From positions 1,116,001 to 1,180,000 of the forward strand of contig CP003801.1 of the NCBI GenBank assembly GCA_000299115.1: a DNA stretch of 64,000 nt. Direction: 5' to 3'. The notes beneath the pieces are model-generated. The model worked only from the letters and a program-made list of their open reading frames with translations. It made no database searches and was not told where the DNA came from. A program made the translations under genes and the position numbers. How positions within the stretch are numbered: the stretch's first letter is position 1; every line of letters starts with the position of its first letter. This document shows positions 48,341-57,800 of the stretch, piece by piece. The DNA comes from an alpha proteobacterium HIMB59. Lineage in GTDB: Bacteria > Pseudomonadota > Alphaproteobacteria > HIMB59.

Positions 48341-48828
48341 TATCTAAACTTACTGTCCCTTCGAATATTTTCACTTATTTGCTTTTCCCATATATCGCCG
48401 TTACGTAATAACTTTTCTTTATCGTATAAAAGCTCTTCTCGAGTCTCAGTGGCATATTCAAAGTTGGGTCCTTCAACAATTGCATCAACCGGACAAGCTT
48501 CCTGACAAAGTCCGCAATAAATACATTTTGTCATGTCAATGTCATATCGCGTTGTTCTTCGGCTTCCATCAGGCTTAGGTTCAGCTTCAATAGTGATTGC
48601 TTGCGCCGGACAAACAGCTTCACAAAGCTTACATGCGATACATCTCTCTTCTCCATTGGGATATCTTCGAAGCGCATGTTCGCCTCTAAATCGTGGACTC
48701 AATGGACCTTTTTGATTGGGATAATTAATGGTCACTTTAGGTTTAAAAAAGTATCTTAATGTTAATGCTAAACCTTTCATTAACTCAAATAAGGTAAATG
48801 ATTTGATATATTTATTTATAAATGACAT
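48340..48828 (-). CDS. nuoI: NADH-quinone oxidoreductase subunit I
   Basis: Ferredoxin-like subunit with two 4Fe-4S clusters (N6a, N6b). 162 aa. The two CxxCxxCxxxCP motifs are [12 protein letters not shown] and [12 protein letters not shown], followed by [35 protein letters not shown] is characteristic. One-base overlaps with nuoH and nuoJ. Confidence 0.98.
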   Translation of the reverse strand: MSFINKYIKSFTLFELMKGLALTLRYFFKPKVTINYPNQKGPLSPRFRGEHALRRYPNGEERCIACKLCEAVCPAQAITIEAEPKPDGSRRTTRYDIDMTKCIYCGLCQEACPVDAIVEGPNFEYATETREELLYDKEKLLRNGDIWEKQISENIRRDSKFR

Positions 48829-49826
48829 CAGCTAGGCAATAATCCAAAATAAAATAAAAATGAAGATGTAATAACAACCCATACTAAAGTTAGAGGTAAA
48901 AATATCTTCCAACCGAGACGCATGAGTTGATCATATCGATAACGTGGGAAGGTTGCTCTAACCCAAAGAAAAACAAATAAAATCAAAAAAACCTTTAACG
49001 TGAACCAAAAGATCCCAGGAATAGCATTTAAAGGAAAGATATCTAATGGTGGATACCAACCACCTAAAAACAGAATAACCGTAAGCGAGCTCATTAAAAT
49101 CATGTTGGCATACTCAGCTAAGAAAAATAGACCAAAAGAAATCGAGGAATACTCAGTGAAGAAACCCGCAACAAGAGTGGCTTCATCTTCAGGTAAGTCA
49201 AATGGAAGTCTATTTGTTTCCGCTAAAGCAGAAATAATAAAAACCACAAACATTGGTAACAATGGAATGGCAAACCAAAGATTTTTTTGACTTTCAACAA
49301 TATCAATTAGATTTAGTGAGCCTACACAAATTAAAACTGTGATGATCACAAAGCCAATTGAAACTTCGTAAGAAATCATTTGAGCAGCAGATCGAAGGGC
49401 TCCTAAAAAGGGGTACTTGGAATTACTAGCCCACCCTGCAATGATTACACCATAAACACCAAAAGAAGAAACAGCGAAGAGATATAATATTCCAATATTA
49501 ATGTTTGCTATAACATAAGTTGAACTCACAGGGATAACCGCCCAAGCAATTAAACTTAAAATCAAAGTCAACATAGGGGCAAAAATAAATAAAAACTTAT
49601 TGGAACTAGATGGGAGTAGGTTTTCTTTTGTAATTAGTTTAATAACATCAGCAAAACTCTGAAGAATTCCAAATGGACCAACAACATTTGGTCCTTTTCT
49701 AAGCTGAACTGCGCCTAGCACTTTTCTCTCCAAGTATACAAGCAGGGCAACGGAGACTAGAACCGGAACTACGAAGCTAAATATTTTTAAAACCCCAATA
49801 AAAATTTCCATTGTCATTGTATCCAT
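48828..49826 (-). CDS. nuoH: NADH-quinone oxidoreductase subunit H
   Basis: Membrane subunit forming the quinone channel. 332 aa, about eight helices. Motifs: [86 protein letters not shown] and [19 protein letters not shown]. Two bases separate it from nuoG. Confidence 0.98.
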   Translation of the reverse strand: MDTMTMEIFIGVLKIFSFVVPVLVSVALLVYLERKVLGAVQLRKGPNVVGPFGILQSFADVIKLITKENLLPSSSNKFLFIFAPMLTLILSLIAWAVIPVSSTYVIANINIGILYLFAVSSFGVYGVIIAGWASNSKYPFLGALRSAAQMISYEVSIGFVIITVLICVGSLNLIDIVESQKNLWFAIPLLPMFVVFIISALAETNRLPFDLPEDEATLVAGFFTEYSSISFGLFFLAEYANMILMSSLTVILFLGGWYPPLDIFPLNAIPGIFWFTLKVFLILFVFLWVRATFPRYRYDQLMRLGWKIFLPLTLVWVVITSSFLFYFGLLPS

Positions 49827-49828
49827 GG

Positions 49829-51865
49829 TTATGCTGTTTTCTCCAATAAGGGTTTAGAGAGAATTTCTTCAACACATTTGGCCATCGTGATGGAATTTTT
49901 GGAGATCACATCAGCCATATAAAAGTTACTTATTGGGTAAGTAGGTTTACAGCTTTCAATCTGATTATCATCAGATGGAGCTTGAGATTTTTGGACAGAG
50001 ATAACATTATTCCAAAATAATAGTTCAGGAAAATTTTTAGATAACTCTTCTCTTAAATCCTCAAAACTTTCGATTTCATAAGGTAGTGATAATTGGTTCG
50101 ATAATTCCTTTAAAATAGCCCATTCTTCTTTCGCTTGTCCGATTGGATTATGACATTTTTTGGCCTCTTGCGGTCGGGCTTCAACATTAACAAAGGTACC
50201 ATACTTTTCAGTATAAAGAGGAGTTGGCAATACAATATCTGCCTTCAAAGCACCTTCATCACCATGATGACCAAAATAAATTTTAAATAAATTTTCGAAA
50301 TCAGAGTTTGAAATAACTTCAGAACCAAAAGAAAGAACAATATCAAAATCCTTTTTGTTGATTGAACTAAGAGGTTGGCAGTCAATATTTGTTGTATTCC
50401 CTAAGAGAAGATTGCCAATTCTTGATGCATGAGGTGTTAAGAAATTTAAATTATTTTTCTCCTCAGTAATAATTTTATTCTTATAAGAAAATTCAAATAA
50501 TGCTTTTAGTGTTTTGACATCTTGAATATTTGAAAGAAAGCCAGAACCGATAATCATTAAAGGGTTTTTTGATTTTTTTAATGCTTTTTGTAAATCCTCT
50601 GAATTTAAATTAGATAAATCTTCACCAAGATGATGGGTTGGATAGTTTAAATCAAGATTCTCGCCAATATTAAATATTTCAGCAAAATTATTATATGCCT
50701 TAAAAATTTTATGATTGATGATGGGAGCTTCTATTCTTGGGTTCGTTCCCCCAATTATGATTAAATCAGCATTTTCTATTTCTGTTAAAGGGGTATTAAA
50801 ACGAATGCTTTCAATATTATTTTGAATAATTGCTTGATTATCAGTTCTGCATTCCACATTATTATCACCAAAGTTCTTCATAAACTTTTTAATGGCATAC
50901 CCTGTTTCGATATCAACTTGATCACCAATTAGAGATAAAGGCTTTGATTGTTTTAGTTTTTGCTTAAGAGATTTAATGGCATCTGACCAAGTTACTGGTT
51001 CTAAAGTACCATTCTTTCTAATATAGGGCTGGTCTATTCTTTGTTGGTAGTAACCATCATAGTTAAAACGAACTTTATCAGTGATCCATTCTTCATTAAT
51101 TAAATCATTCGCTCTTGGGGTGACTCGAAGGATCTCTTGTGCACGACTATCAATTCTGATATTGGAGCCAACAGCATCAAAAATATCAATGGAGTCTGTT
51201 CTTTTTAATTCCCATGGACGAGCTTTGAATTGATAAGGCTTACTAGTTAGGGCACCTACGGGGCATAAATCAATAACATTTCCAGACAATTCGGATGTAA
51301 TTGACTGCTCTAAGTAAGTAGTGATTTCGGCATTTTCACCTCTACCCAACATCCCAAGTTCAGGAACACCCGCAACCTCTGTTGCAAAGCGGACACAACG
51401 TGTACAATGAATACATCTTGTCATTATGGTATTCACAAGAGGACCCATATTTTTATTGTCAACTGCTCTTTTATTTTCTTGGTATCGAGATTTATCAAAA
51501 CCGTAATACATAGCCTGATCTTGAAGATCACACTCTCCACCTTGATCACAAATTGGACAATCCAGAGGATGGTTAATTAATAAAAACTCCATCACACCTT
51601 TGCGCCCAGCTTTAACTTTCTCTGAATTTGTAATAATAGACATGCCATCCATTAAAGGCATAGTGCAAGAAGAAACTAGCTTAGGAGCTTTTTCAATTTC
51701 CACTAGACACATTCTGCAATTACCTGCGATAGACAATTTATCGTGATAACAAAATCTTGGAATTTCTTCACCAGCTATTTCACACGCTTGCATCACCGTT
51801 AGGTTTTTATCAACTTGAATTTCTTTATTGTTAATTTTGATATTAATTAATGAATCTTCACTCAT
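49829..51865 (-). CDS. nuoG: NADH-quinone oxidoreductase subunit G
   Basis: Large iron-sulfur subunit of the peripheral arm. 678 aa. N-terminal 2Fe-2S site ([16 protein letters not shown]), the His-plus-three-Cys 4Fe-4S site in [18 protein letters not shown], then CIHCTRC...CPVGAL for the next cluster. The rest is a molybdopterin-oxidoreductase-like domain without cofactor. The extra N7-type cysteine motif is not seen. Overlaps nuoF by 4 bp. Confidence 0.97.
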   Translation of the reverse strand: MSEDSLINIKINNKEIQVDKNLTVMQACEIAGEEIPRFCYHDKLSIAGNCRMCLVEIEKAPKLVSSCTMPLMDGMSIITNSEKVKAGRKGVMEFLLINHPLDCPICDQGGECDLQDQAMYYGFDKSRYQENKRAVDNKNMGPLVNTIMTRCIHCTRCVRFATEVAGVPELGMLGRGENAEITTYLEQSITSELSGNVIDLCPVGALTSKPYQFKARPWELKRTDSIDIFDAVGSNIRIDSRAQEILRVTPRANDLINEEWITDKVRFNYDGYYQQRIDQPYIRKNGTLEPVTWSDAIKSLKQKLKQSKPLSLIGDQVDIETGYAIKKFMKNFGDNNVECRTDNQAIIQNNIESIRFNTPLTEIENADLIIIGGTNPRIEAPIINHKIFKAYNNFAEIFNIGENLDLNYPTHHLGEDLSNLNSEDLQKALKKSKNPLMIIGSGFLSNIQDVKTLKALFEFSYKNKIITEEKNNLNFLTPHASRIGNLLLGNTTNIDCQPLSSINKKDFDIVLSFGSEVISNSDFENLFKIYFGHHGDEGALKADIVLPTPLYTEKYGTFVNVEARPQEAKKCHNPIGQAKEEWAILKELSNQLSLPYEIESFEDLREELSKNFPELLFWNNVISVQKSQAPSDDNQIESCKPTYPISNFYMADVISKNSITMAKCVEEILSKPLLEKTA

Positions 51866-53133
51866 GATGCTTTTCTTTTTTGATTATATTTTTTTAACAA
51901 TTCTGGTTTGAAATTTTTAATTAATCCTTGGATAGGCCAAGCCGCAGCATCACCTAAGGCGCAGATAGTGTGACCTTCAATTTGTTTCGTAACATTTTCT
52001 AGTAACTCTAGTTGCTCAGGTGATATCTCCCCTCTTACAAGTTTTTGCATCATCCTAAACATCCATCCCGTACCCTCTCGACAAGGAGTGCACTGACCAC
52101 AGCTTTCATGTTTATAAAAATGAGCAAATCTTTCTATAACCTGCGTGATGTCATGATTTTTATTTACCACAATCACTCCGGCAGTACCTAAACCAGAACC
52201 ATTAGCTCTAAGGTCATCAAAATTCATTAAAACTGTTTCACAAACATCTTTGGAAAGCATTGGGGTACTAGAACCACCAGGAATAATTGCTTTTAAATTA
52301 TTCCATCCACCATCAACTCCACCAGCATGCTTTTCAATTAATTCTTTGAGAGGAATGCCCATTTCTTCCTCGACGGTGCAAGGGTTATTTACGTTCCCTG
52401 AAATACAAAATACTTTTGTGCCTGTGTTGTTTTCGGCTCCTATTGACTTAAACCACTCAGGACCTCTTCTTAAAATAGTTGGAACTACAGCGATAGACTC
52501 AACATTATTAATAGTTGTGGGCATGCCGTAGAGTCCAGCACCTGCAGGAAAAGGAGGCTTTAGTCTTGGTTGGCCCTTTTTTCCCTCCAAGCTTTCTAAT
52601 AAAGCAGTTTCCTCTCCGCAAATATAGGCACCAGCACCACGGTGAACATAAAGATCAAAATCATAACCACTGCCACAAGCATTTTTACCGATAAGGTTAT
52701 TGTCATAAGCTTCAGCAATTGCTTTTTCTAATTGAACATATTCGTGATGATACTCACCTCTGATATAGATGTAACACTTAGTTGCTTGGATTGCGTAGGA
52801 AGCTATTAAGCACCCTTCGATCAAAGTATGAGGATCATTTCTTATAATCTCTCGGTCTTTACAGGTACCGGGCTCAGACTCATCTGCATTAACAACTAAA
52901 TAATGTTGTTTGCCTGTATCCTTTGGCATAAAAGACCATTTCAATCCTGTAGAAAATCCAGCCCCTCCTCTTCCTCGAAGCTGACTAGATTTTACCAACT
53001 CGATAACATCATTTTGACTTTTTGATAAAATTTCTTTGGTATTAGACCAAGATCCTCTTTTTTTAGCACCCTCTAGAAAGGCATCGTCAAAGCCATGAAG
53101 ATTTTGAAAAATTTTATCTTTATCGCTAAGCAT
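51862..53133 (-). CDS. nuoF: NADH-quinone oxidoreductase subunit F
   Basis: NADH- and FMN-binding subunit with cluster N3. I choose ATG at 53133 (423 aa), 8 bp inside nuoE's end; an earlier ATG at 53166 would add 11 residues inside nuoE. Motifs: [19 protein letters not shown] (NADH/FMN), [47 protein letters not shown], and the 4Fe-4[14 protein letters not shown] with a later cysteine in HTICALGD. Confidence 0.97.
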   Translation of the reverse strand: MLSDKDKIFQNLHGFDDAFLEGAKKRGSWSNTKEILSKSQNDVIELVKSSQLRGRGGAGFSTGLKWSFMPKDTGKQHYLVVNADESEPGTCKDREIIRNDPHTLIEGCLIASYAIQATKCYIYIRGEYHHEYVQLEKAIAEAYDNNLIGKNACGSGYDFDLYVHRGAGAYICGEETALLESLEGKKGQPRLKPPFPAGAGLYGMPTTINNVESIAVVPTILRRGPEWFKSIGAENNTGTKVFCISGNVNNPCTVEEEMGIPLKELIEKHAGGVDGGWNNLKAIIPGGSSTPMLSKDVCETVLMNFDDLRANGSGLGTAGVIVVNKNHDITQVIERFAHFYKHESCGQCTPCREGTGWMFRMMQKLVRGEISPEQLELLENVTKQIEGHTICALGDAAAWPIQGLIKNFKPELLKKYNQKRKAS

Positions 53134-53713
53134 TTTCTGAACTCTTTCTTCCCTTTTGGGAACCAATTTTATTTGGAATATTATTTTTGATATTTTCTAT
53201 AATTTGCTTTGTAGTATCTTGATCTAGGTCTTCATAAAAATCATTATTGATTTGTATCATTGGGCCATTTGAACAGGCACCTAAACACTCAACTTCCACA
53301 ACAGTAAATAGATTATCTTCACTCGTTTCATTAATTCCACATTTAGTTTCTTTACAAATCGTATCAGTGATTTTATCAGATCCTCTTAGCCAACAAGGTG
53401 AAGTTCGACAAACTTGAATTAAGTTTTTACCAACAGGTTGAGAATTATACATTGAATAAAAGGAGGCTACTTCAGTTACTCTAATCTTTGGCATTTGAAG
53501 TGTTTCCGCAATCGCCTCAATACATTCTATGCTAACCCAATTTTTATTTTGTTCTTGGGCCAAATAAAGCAAGGGCATAACAGCACTTTGCTTACGCTCT
53601 TTTGGGTATTTTGAAATAATTTTTTTAATTTCTTTTAAATTTTCTTTCGACCATTCAAATTTTTCACCTGAACGGATAAAATTATTTGATAAACCTGGAT
53701 GATTGCCACTCAT
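53126..53713 (-). CDS. nuoE: NADH-quinone oxidoreductase subunit E
   Basis: Thioredoxin-like 2Fe-2S subunit (cluster N1a). 195 aa. The four ligands appear as CRTSPCW and [10 protein letters not shown]-terminal helical bundle with [21 protein letters not shown]. Overlaps nuoD by 4 bp and contains the nuoF start at its end. Confidence 0.97.
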   Translation of the reverse strand: MSGNHPGLSNNFIRSGEKFEWSKENLKEIKKIISKYPKERKQSAVMPLLYLAQEQNKNWVSIECIEAIAETLQMPKIRVTEVASFYSMYNSQPVGKNLIQVCRTSPCWLRGSDKITDTICKETKCGINETSEDNLFTVVEVECLGACSNGPMIQINNDFYEDLDQDTTKQIIENIKNNIPNKIGSQKGRKSSENA

Positions 53714-54885
53714 CGATCAATTTCTCCAAAAACAATATCAAGACTACCTAAAATAGAAGGTACATCAGCTAACTGGTGGCCTTGAGATAAGAAATGTAAA
53801 GCTTGAAGATGGGGAAAACCAGGAGCTCTGAGCTTACATCTATAAGGCTTAGAACTTCCATCAGAAACAAGAACTACACCGAACTCCCCTTTTGGAGCCT
53901 CGACTGCGCGGTAAGTGATACCCTCGGGTACACGATAACCCTCAGTGAAAAGTTTGAAATGATGAATAATAGCCTCCATTGAGTTCTTCATCTCAGATCT
54001 TTTAGGTGGAGTGATCTTATTATTCTCAACCATCACCGCACCGGTAGGTATTTGGTTAATACACTGAAGAATAATTTTTACAGACTCTCTCATTTCCTCC
54101 ATACGCACTAAATAACGATCATAAGTATCCCCTGTCTTTCCAACAGGAATAGAGAACTTCACTTTGTCGTAAACATCATATGGTTGAGACTTTCTTAGAT
54201 CCCAAGCAACACCGCTTGCGCGAAGAACCGGGCCACTACAGCTTAGTCTTACAGCATCTTCTTTGCTTAAGATTCCAATGTCAACTGAGCGTTGTTTGAA
54301 TATTCTGTTTTCTGTTAGCAGTTCTTCAAGTGTGTCAATGAACTTTGGAAAATTTTCAAAATAAACTTTCATCTTTTCTAAAAGACCATCGGGTAGATCT
54401 TGATGAACGCCACCGGGTCTAAAGTAAGCAGCATGGAAACGAGCACCAGAAACAGCCTCATGAAACTCCAGCATTTTTTCTCTTTCCTCAAATGCCCAAA
54501 GCATTGGAGTTGCCGCACCGATATCCATCGCGAATGCAGGTATATTAAGTAAGTGATTTAAGATTCTTGTTACTTCAGCAAACATGACACGAATATATTG
54601 TGCTCTCTCAGGTGCCTGAATATTTAAAAGATCCTCTACGGCAATAGCAAAAGCGTGCTCTTGACACATTGGTGATACATAATCGAGTCGATCAAAATAC
54701 GGGATAGCCTGAGTATAAGTTTTTTGCTCAATAAGTTTTTCTGTACCTCTATGTAATAATCCAATGTGAGGTTCTGCTTTATTAACGACTTCGCCTTCTA
54801 GTTGAACTAGTAATCGAAGAACTCCATGAGCTGCTGGATGCTGTGGTCCAAAGTTAAGAGTTACAGGTTTGAAATTTTCAGACAT
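53710..54885 (-). CDS. nuoD: NADH-quinone oxidoreductase subunit D
   Basis: 49-kDa-type subunit lining the quinone site. I choose ATG at 54885 (391 aa, [21 protein letters not shown]); it overlaps the nuoC stop by one base. An upstream ATG at 54930 would add 15 residues inside nuoC. Motifs: [63 protein letters not shown] and [17 protein letters not shown]-type C-terminus. Confidence 0.98.
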   Translation of the reverse strand: MSENFKPVTLNFGPQHPAAHGVLRLLVQLEGEVVNKAEPHIGLLHRGTEKLIEQKTYTQAIPYFDRLDYVSPMCQEHAFAIAVEDLLNIQAPERAQYIRVMFAEVTRILNHLLNIPAFAMDIGAATPMLWAFEEREKMLEFHEAVSGARFHAAYFRPGGVHQDLPDGLLEKMKVYFENFPKFIDTLEELLTENRIFKQRSVDIGILSKEDAVRLSCSGPVLRASGVAWDLRKSQPYDVYDKVKFSIPVGKTGDTYDRYLVRMEEMRESVKIILQCINQIPTGAVMVENNKITPPKRSEMKNSMEAIIHHFKLFTEGYRVPEGITYRAVEAPKGEFGVVLVSDGSSKPYRCKLRAPGFPHLQALHFLSQGHQLADVPSILGSLDIVFGEIDR

Positions 54886-55478
54886 TATTTTTTTAATTCT
54901 TCTTGAATAGTTTCTTTCATACCTTCCCAAGGGCTTTCATTGTCAAAGTCTCTAAACTCTTGTTTTAAACTGACTGGTTCATACACAACTTTTTTTAGAT
55001 TTTCATCGTAGCGAACCTCTTCATATCCAGTTAGAGGAAAGTCTTTTCTTAAAGGATGACCTTGGAAATTATAGTCATTCATTAATCTTTGAAGATTGGG
55101 ATGGTTTTTAAATTTAATACCAAAAAGGTCATAGCATTCTCGCTCATACCAATCAGCACACTCAAAAATTTGAGTTATAGAGTCGATATTTAAATCGTCC
55201 TCTGAAATATTGGTAAAAACAAATAACCTTTTATTAAATTTTAAACTCAGAAAAGTATAAATAAGCGTATAACGCTCACTGGAATATCCTGTTTTAGACA
55301 GAATATTATCAGTCGCAGTGATATCGACTAACTGCTCATAGAGTAACTCTTCGTCTTCTTTTACTTTTTGAACAACCTCTAATATTGAGTCTTTATTGAC
55401 TAAAATATTGTCAACACCAGATCGAATTGGAAAGTGAAAATTTCCTACTGAATATTTCTGAAGCAAATTGGGAGACAA
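54885..55478 (-). CDS. nuoC: NADH-quinone oxidoreductase subunit C
   Basis: 30-kDa-type peripheral subunit. 197 aa. Signature [47 protein letters not shown] is intact, followed by [13 protein letters not shown]. Starts 3 bp downstream of nuoB. Not fused to NuoD, as usual in Alphaproteobacteria. Confidence 0.98.
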   Translation of the reverse strand: MSPNLLQKYSVGNFHFPIRSGVDNILVNKDSILEVVQKVKEDEELLYEQLVDITATDNILSKTGYSSERYTLIYTFLSLKFNKRLFVFTNISEDDLNIDSITQIFECADWYERECYDLFGIKFKNHPNLQRLMNDYNFQGHPLRKDFPLTGYEEVRYDENLKKVVYEPVSLKQEFRDFDNESPWEGMKETIQEELKK

Positions 55479-55481
55479 AAG

Positions 55482-56012
55482 TTACCTATAAATCTTTCTT
55501 TTCTTTTTGATCTTGTCCTGTAGTTGCATAATCCCATAAAGCAGTGCTTCTGCGGTAGGTGGGCAACCTGGAACATAAATATCAACTGGAACAATACGGT
55601 CACAACCACGAACGACAGAATAAGAGTAATGGTAGTAACCTCCACCATTAGCACAAGAACCCATAGAAATTACCCATCTTGGTTCAGGCATTTGGTCATA
55701 AACTTTTCGTAAAGCAGATGCCATTTTATTAGTCAAAGTACCAGCAACAATCATCACATCTGACTGTCTTGGTGAACCTCTTGGTATTACGCCTAATCGA
55801 TCTAAATCATAACGAGACATATAAGAGTGCATCATCTCTACACCACAACAAGCTAGACCAAAAGTCATTGGCCATAAAGATCCAGAGCGCGCCCAGTTAA
55901 TTAAATTTTCAAATGAAGCAGTGACAAAACCTTTTTTCTCAAAAACCTCATCAATGTTTAAAGATGAATTGTGTTCAATATTTATTCCCAATCTAAAGCT
56001 CCATTCTTCCAT
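55482..56012 (-). CDS. nuoB: NADH-quinone oxidoreductase subunit B
   Basis: Carries cluster N2, the electron donor to quinone. 176 aa. Ligands: tandem Cys in [10 protein letters not shown], Cys of GSCANGGG and Cys of [11 protein letters not shown]. Also [29 protein letters not shown]. Start at 56012 lies 31 bp inside nuoA; no later in-frame ATG precedes the conserved region well, so this start is kept. Confidence 0.97.
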   Translation of the reverse strand: MEEWSFRLGINIEHNSSLNIDEVFEKKGFVTASFENLINWARSGSLWPMTFGLACCGVEMMHSYMSRYDLDRLGVIPRGSPRQSDVMIVAGTLTNKMASALRKVYDQMPEPRWVISMGSCANGGGYYHYSYSVVRGCDRIVPVDIYVPGCPPTAEALLYGIMQLQDKIKKKRKIYR

Positions 56013-56341
56013 TCATAAATAAAACCAACGGTTAAAATAAATAAGAAAAACATCATTGAATAAAAACCTAATGCTCCAATATTTTTTAGACTAACAGCCC
56101 ATGGAAATAAAAATGCAATTTCTAAATCAAAAATAATAAATAGAATTGATACAAGATAAAACTTTACATCAAACTTAGAACGAGCATCATCGAATGCTTC
56201 AAATCCACATTCGTATGCAGAAAGCTTTTCTGAGTCAGGTGAACTTGGTGATAGAACTTTTGAAAGCAAATACATTGCTAAAGCCATCCCTGCGCCAATG
56301 ACAATGAAAATCAGAATAAGAATATAATCAACAGAATACAT
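55982..56341 (-). CDS. nuoA: NADH-quinone oxidoreductase subunit A
   Basis: Three-helix membrane subunit, first gene of the complex I operon. 119 aa. Conserved [40 protein letters not shown] block. No clear Shine-Dalgarno precedes the ATG. The 139-bp upstream region holds direct repeats and a strong hairpin. Confidence 0.97.
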   Translation of the reverse strand: MYSVDYILILIFIVIGAGMALAMYLLSKVLSPSSPDSEKLSAYECGFEAFDDARSKFDVKFYLVSILFIIFDLEIAFLFPWAVSLKNIGALGFYSMMFFLFILTVGFIYEWKNGALDWE

Positions 56342-56480
56342 AAAGTGTTGAATTTATTGAAAAATAGCAATTTTTATATTTATTAAAATGACGCAACTTA
56401 TAATGGCTTTAATTATGGCTCAAATTGAAGAAGTTTTACTTCTTCAATCAAGAGTTTTTAAGAATCAATAAAATTAATTA
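56342..56480. promoter_or_regulatory. nuoA upstream region with direct repeats
   Basis: 139 bp between nuoA and lysE. Two copies of ATGGCT (56403-56408 and 56415-56420) with similar flanks are spaced exactly 12 bp. On the nuo strand TTGAGC...TATAAG could be a -35/-10 pair, but with only 15 bp between, so I do not name a firm promoter. The hairpin at 56424-56448 lies immediately upstream. No open reading frame is credible here. Confidence 0.35.
56424..56448. repeat. Perfect 10-bp inverted repeat (hairpin) between lysE and nuoA
   Basis: ATTGAAGAAG (56424-56433), loop TTTTA, CTTCTTCAAT (56439-56448). It lies 32 bp past the lysE stop. On the minus (lysE) strand no T-run follows, so it is not a textbook intrinsic terminator in that direction; on the plus strand a T5 run follows 6 bp later but there is no plus-strand gene to end. 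It may stop or stabilise lysE transcripts, or serve as a nuo operator. Confidence 0.6.
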
Positions 56481-57083
56481 CTAATTTAACTTAATAAATA
56501 ACATCCATAAACCTACAAAAAATAACGAAATAGCGAATACATAATTTAGTTTTTTTGCATATTTTTCATTTCTAAATTTTGTTCCTAAAAGGTCACCGAA
56601 TATTGTCCAGAGTGTGAATGAAAGACAGTTATTAAGAGTAAATATCACGCTTATTATAATTACTTTTAATAAATTCTGATTATTGTTTAAAAAAATTGTA
56701 AACATTAAAGAAATAATTACATAGGCTTTGGGATTAAATATTAAAAGAATTACGCCATCAGTAAAAGTTGTGCCTATATCTCTTGTTGTTGATTTATATG
56801 CTCCAGCTTTGAGAAATTTATATGAGAGAAAAATCACATATATTGAACCAATAATTTTTATGTACTCATAGTAATCTTCAATAAATGAAAAAAAAAATCC
56901 AAATCCAAGACCTATTAATAAAGTGACTATAATAGTTGCTAAATGATATCCAAAATTTGCTGATAAGGTTTTTTTGAAACCAAACTTAGCACCACTTGCA
57001 GCAAAGAACATATTTCCTGGTCCTGGACTAAAAGCCAGAGGAAAAAGAAAAATTAATAAAGCTATAATTTCTATAAGTTTCAT
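56481..57083 (-). CDS. LysE/RhtB-family amino-acid exporter
   Basis: 200-aa membrane protein with about six hydrophobic segments. N-terminal FPLAFSPGPGNMFFAASGAKFGFKK is the family signature (SPGPGN), and LIFNPKAYVIISLMF matches the central conserved NPK motif. Exported substrate cannot be told from sequence (homoserine, threonine, lysine or related). It interrupts the otherwise conserved tRNA-Asp to nuoA junction, so it looks like a lineage-specific insertion. It has its own long upstream spacer. Confidence 0.88.
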   Translation of the reverse strand: MKLIEIIALLIFLFPLAFSPGPGNMFFAASGAKFGFKKTLSANFGYHLATIIVTLLIGLGFGFFFSFIEDYYEYIKIIGSIYVIFLSYKFLKAGAYKSTTRDIGTTFTDGVILLIFNPKAYVIISLMFTIFLNNNQNLLKVIIISVIFTLNNCLSFTLWTIFGDLLGTKFRNEKYAKKLNYVFAISLFFVGLWMLFIKLN

Positions 57084-57266
57084 AATCTTAATATCTAAAT
57101 ACTTTTAAATCACACAATATCAATCTTTAAAGCGATGGAGGTGTTTGTCTCCCACGTAGAGATACTTCATGAAATAAACAGACATTTCTTTTCAAAAAAA
57201 TATTATTTTGGGGAAACAGAAAACTTTGACTTTACTAGGAGAATTAAGTGCTACTCTTGATTTGAG
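57084..57266. other. 183-bp spacer between tRNA-Asp and lysE
   Basis: No credible gene. On the lysE strand, around 57165-57130, the GGGAG of ACGTGGGAGACA can pair either with the TCTC just before it or with the CTCC just after it, giving mutually exclusive small hairpins. An 8-bp palindrome TTCATGAA lies at about 57167-57174. Near lysE, TTGATA...TATTTA (16-bp spacer) is a possible promoter. I recognise no known riboswitch. Confidence 0.4.
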
Positions 57267-57344
57267 TGGCGGGAGCGACGGGACTCGAACCCGCGACCTC
57301 CTGCGTGACAGGCAGGCGTTCTAACCAAACTGAACTACACCCCC
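57267..57344 (-). tRNA. tRNA-Asp (anticodon GTC)
   Basis: Full cloverleaf on the minus strand: acceptor GGGGGTG/CGCTCCC, D-arm GTTCAGTTTGGTTAGAAC, anticodon arm CCTGC-CTGTCAC-GCAGG, T-arm GCGGG-TTCGAGT-CCCGT, discriminator G and encoded CCA. Thirteen bases downstream of tRNA-Val. Confidence 0.97.
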
Positions 57345-57357
57345 GATTAATATCGAA

Positions 57358-57433
57358 TGGTGGGCGATGACGGACTCGAACCGCCGACCCTCTCGGTGTA
57401 AACGAGATGCTCTACCAACTGAGCTAATCGCCC
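57358..57433 (-). tRNA. tRNA-Val (anticodon TAC)
   Basis: Full cloverleaf on the minus strand: acceptor GGGCGAT/ATCGCCC, anticodon stem-loop TCTCG-TTTACAC-CGAGA, T-loop TTCGAGT, discriminator A and encoded CCA. Lies 15 bp past the hupB stop with no terminator between, so probably cut from a hupB-tRNA-Val-tRNA-Asp transcript. Confidence 0.97.
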
Positions 57434-57448
57434 TATCTAATTCTAAAA

Positions 57449-57730
57449 TTAGACTGTGGACTTTATTAGTTCTTTGAGCTGTTTTCCAGCAAGAAATTTT
57501 GGCTTTTTTGATGCAGGAATTTCAATTGACTCTCCGGTACGTGGGTTTCTACCTGTTTTTGCTTTAGTGTTAGCTACCTTAAAAGTACCAAAACCAGCAA
57601 TCTTCACGTCACCACCAGCCTTTAAAGTATTTGTGATAATATCAAATAAACTTTCTACAGCCTTAGTTGCATCTGATTTACCTACGTTATTTTTTGAACT
57701 GTATTCAGCAATGAGTTCATTTTTATTCAT
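57449..57730 (-). CDS. hupB: HU-family nucleoid protein
   Basis: Small DNA-bending protein, 93 aa. Sequence MNKNELIAEYSSKNN, GFGTFKVANTKAKTGRNPRTGESIEIPASKKPKFLAGKQLKE matches HU, including the RNPRTG DNA-binding arm. Strong Shine-Dalgarno AAGGAGG and its own promoter upstream. Follows lon, the normal alphaproteobacterial order. IHF is less likely because the arm and context fit HU. Confidence 0.96.
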   Translation of the reverse strand: MNKNELIAEYSSKNNVGKSDATKAVESLFDIITNTLKAGGDVKIAGFGTFKVANTKAKTGRNPRTGESIEIPASKKPKFLAGKQLKELIKSTV

Positions 57731-57760
57731 ACCGAACCTCCTTAGTGATTCTATTACTTA

Positions 57761-57790
57761 ATTGTAGTAAGAAAAAGGTAGGAAAATCAA
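57761..57790 (-). promoter_or_regulatory. Sigma70-like promoter of hupB
   Basis: -35 TTGATT (57790-57785), 18-bp spacer, -10 TACAAT (57766-57761) in the 70-bp lon-hupB gap. Start predicted near 57754, leaving a leader of about 24 nt that contains AAGGAGG. Confidence 0.5.
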
Positions 57791-57800
57791 CAATAATATA

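Noticed and set aside
56424-56448. Intrinsic terminator of lysE
   Set aside because: The stem is strong but no T-run follows on the lysE strand, so I list it only as an inverted repeat.
57084-57266. Tandem copy of the tRNA-Asp 3' end as an integration site near lysE
   Set aside because: I looked for a repeat of the T-arm/acceptor sequence in the spacers on both sides of lysE and found none.
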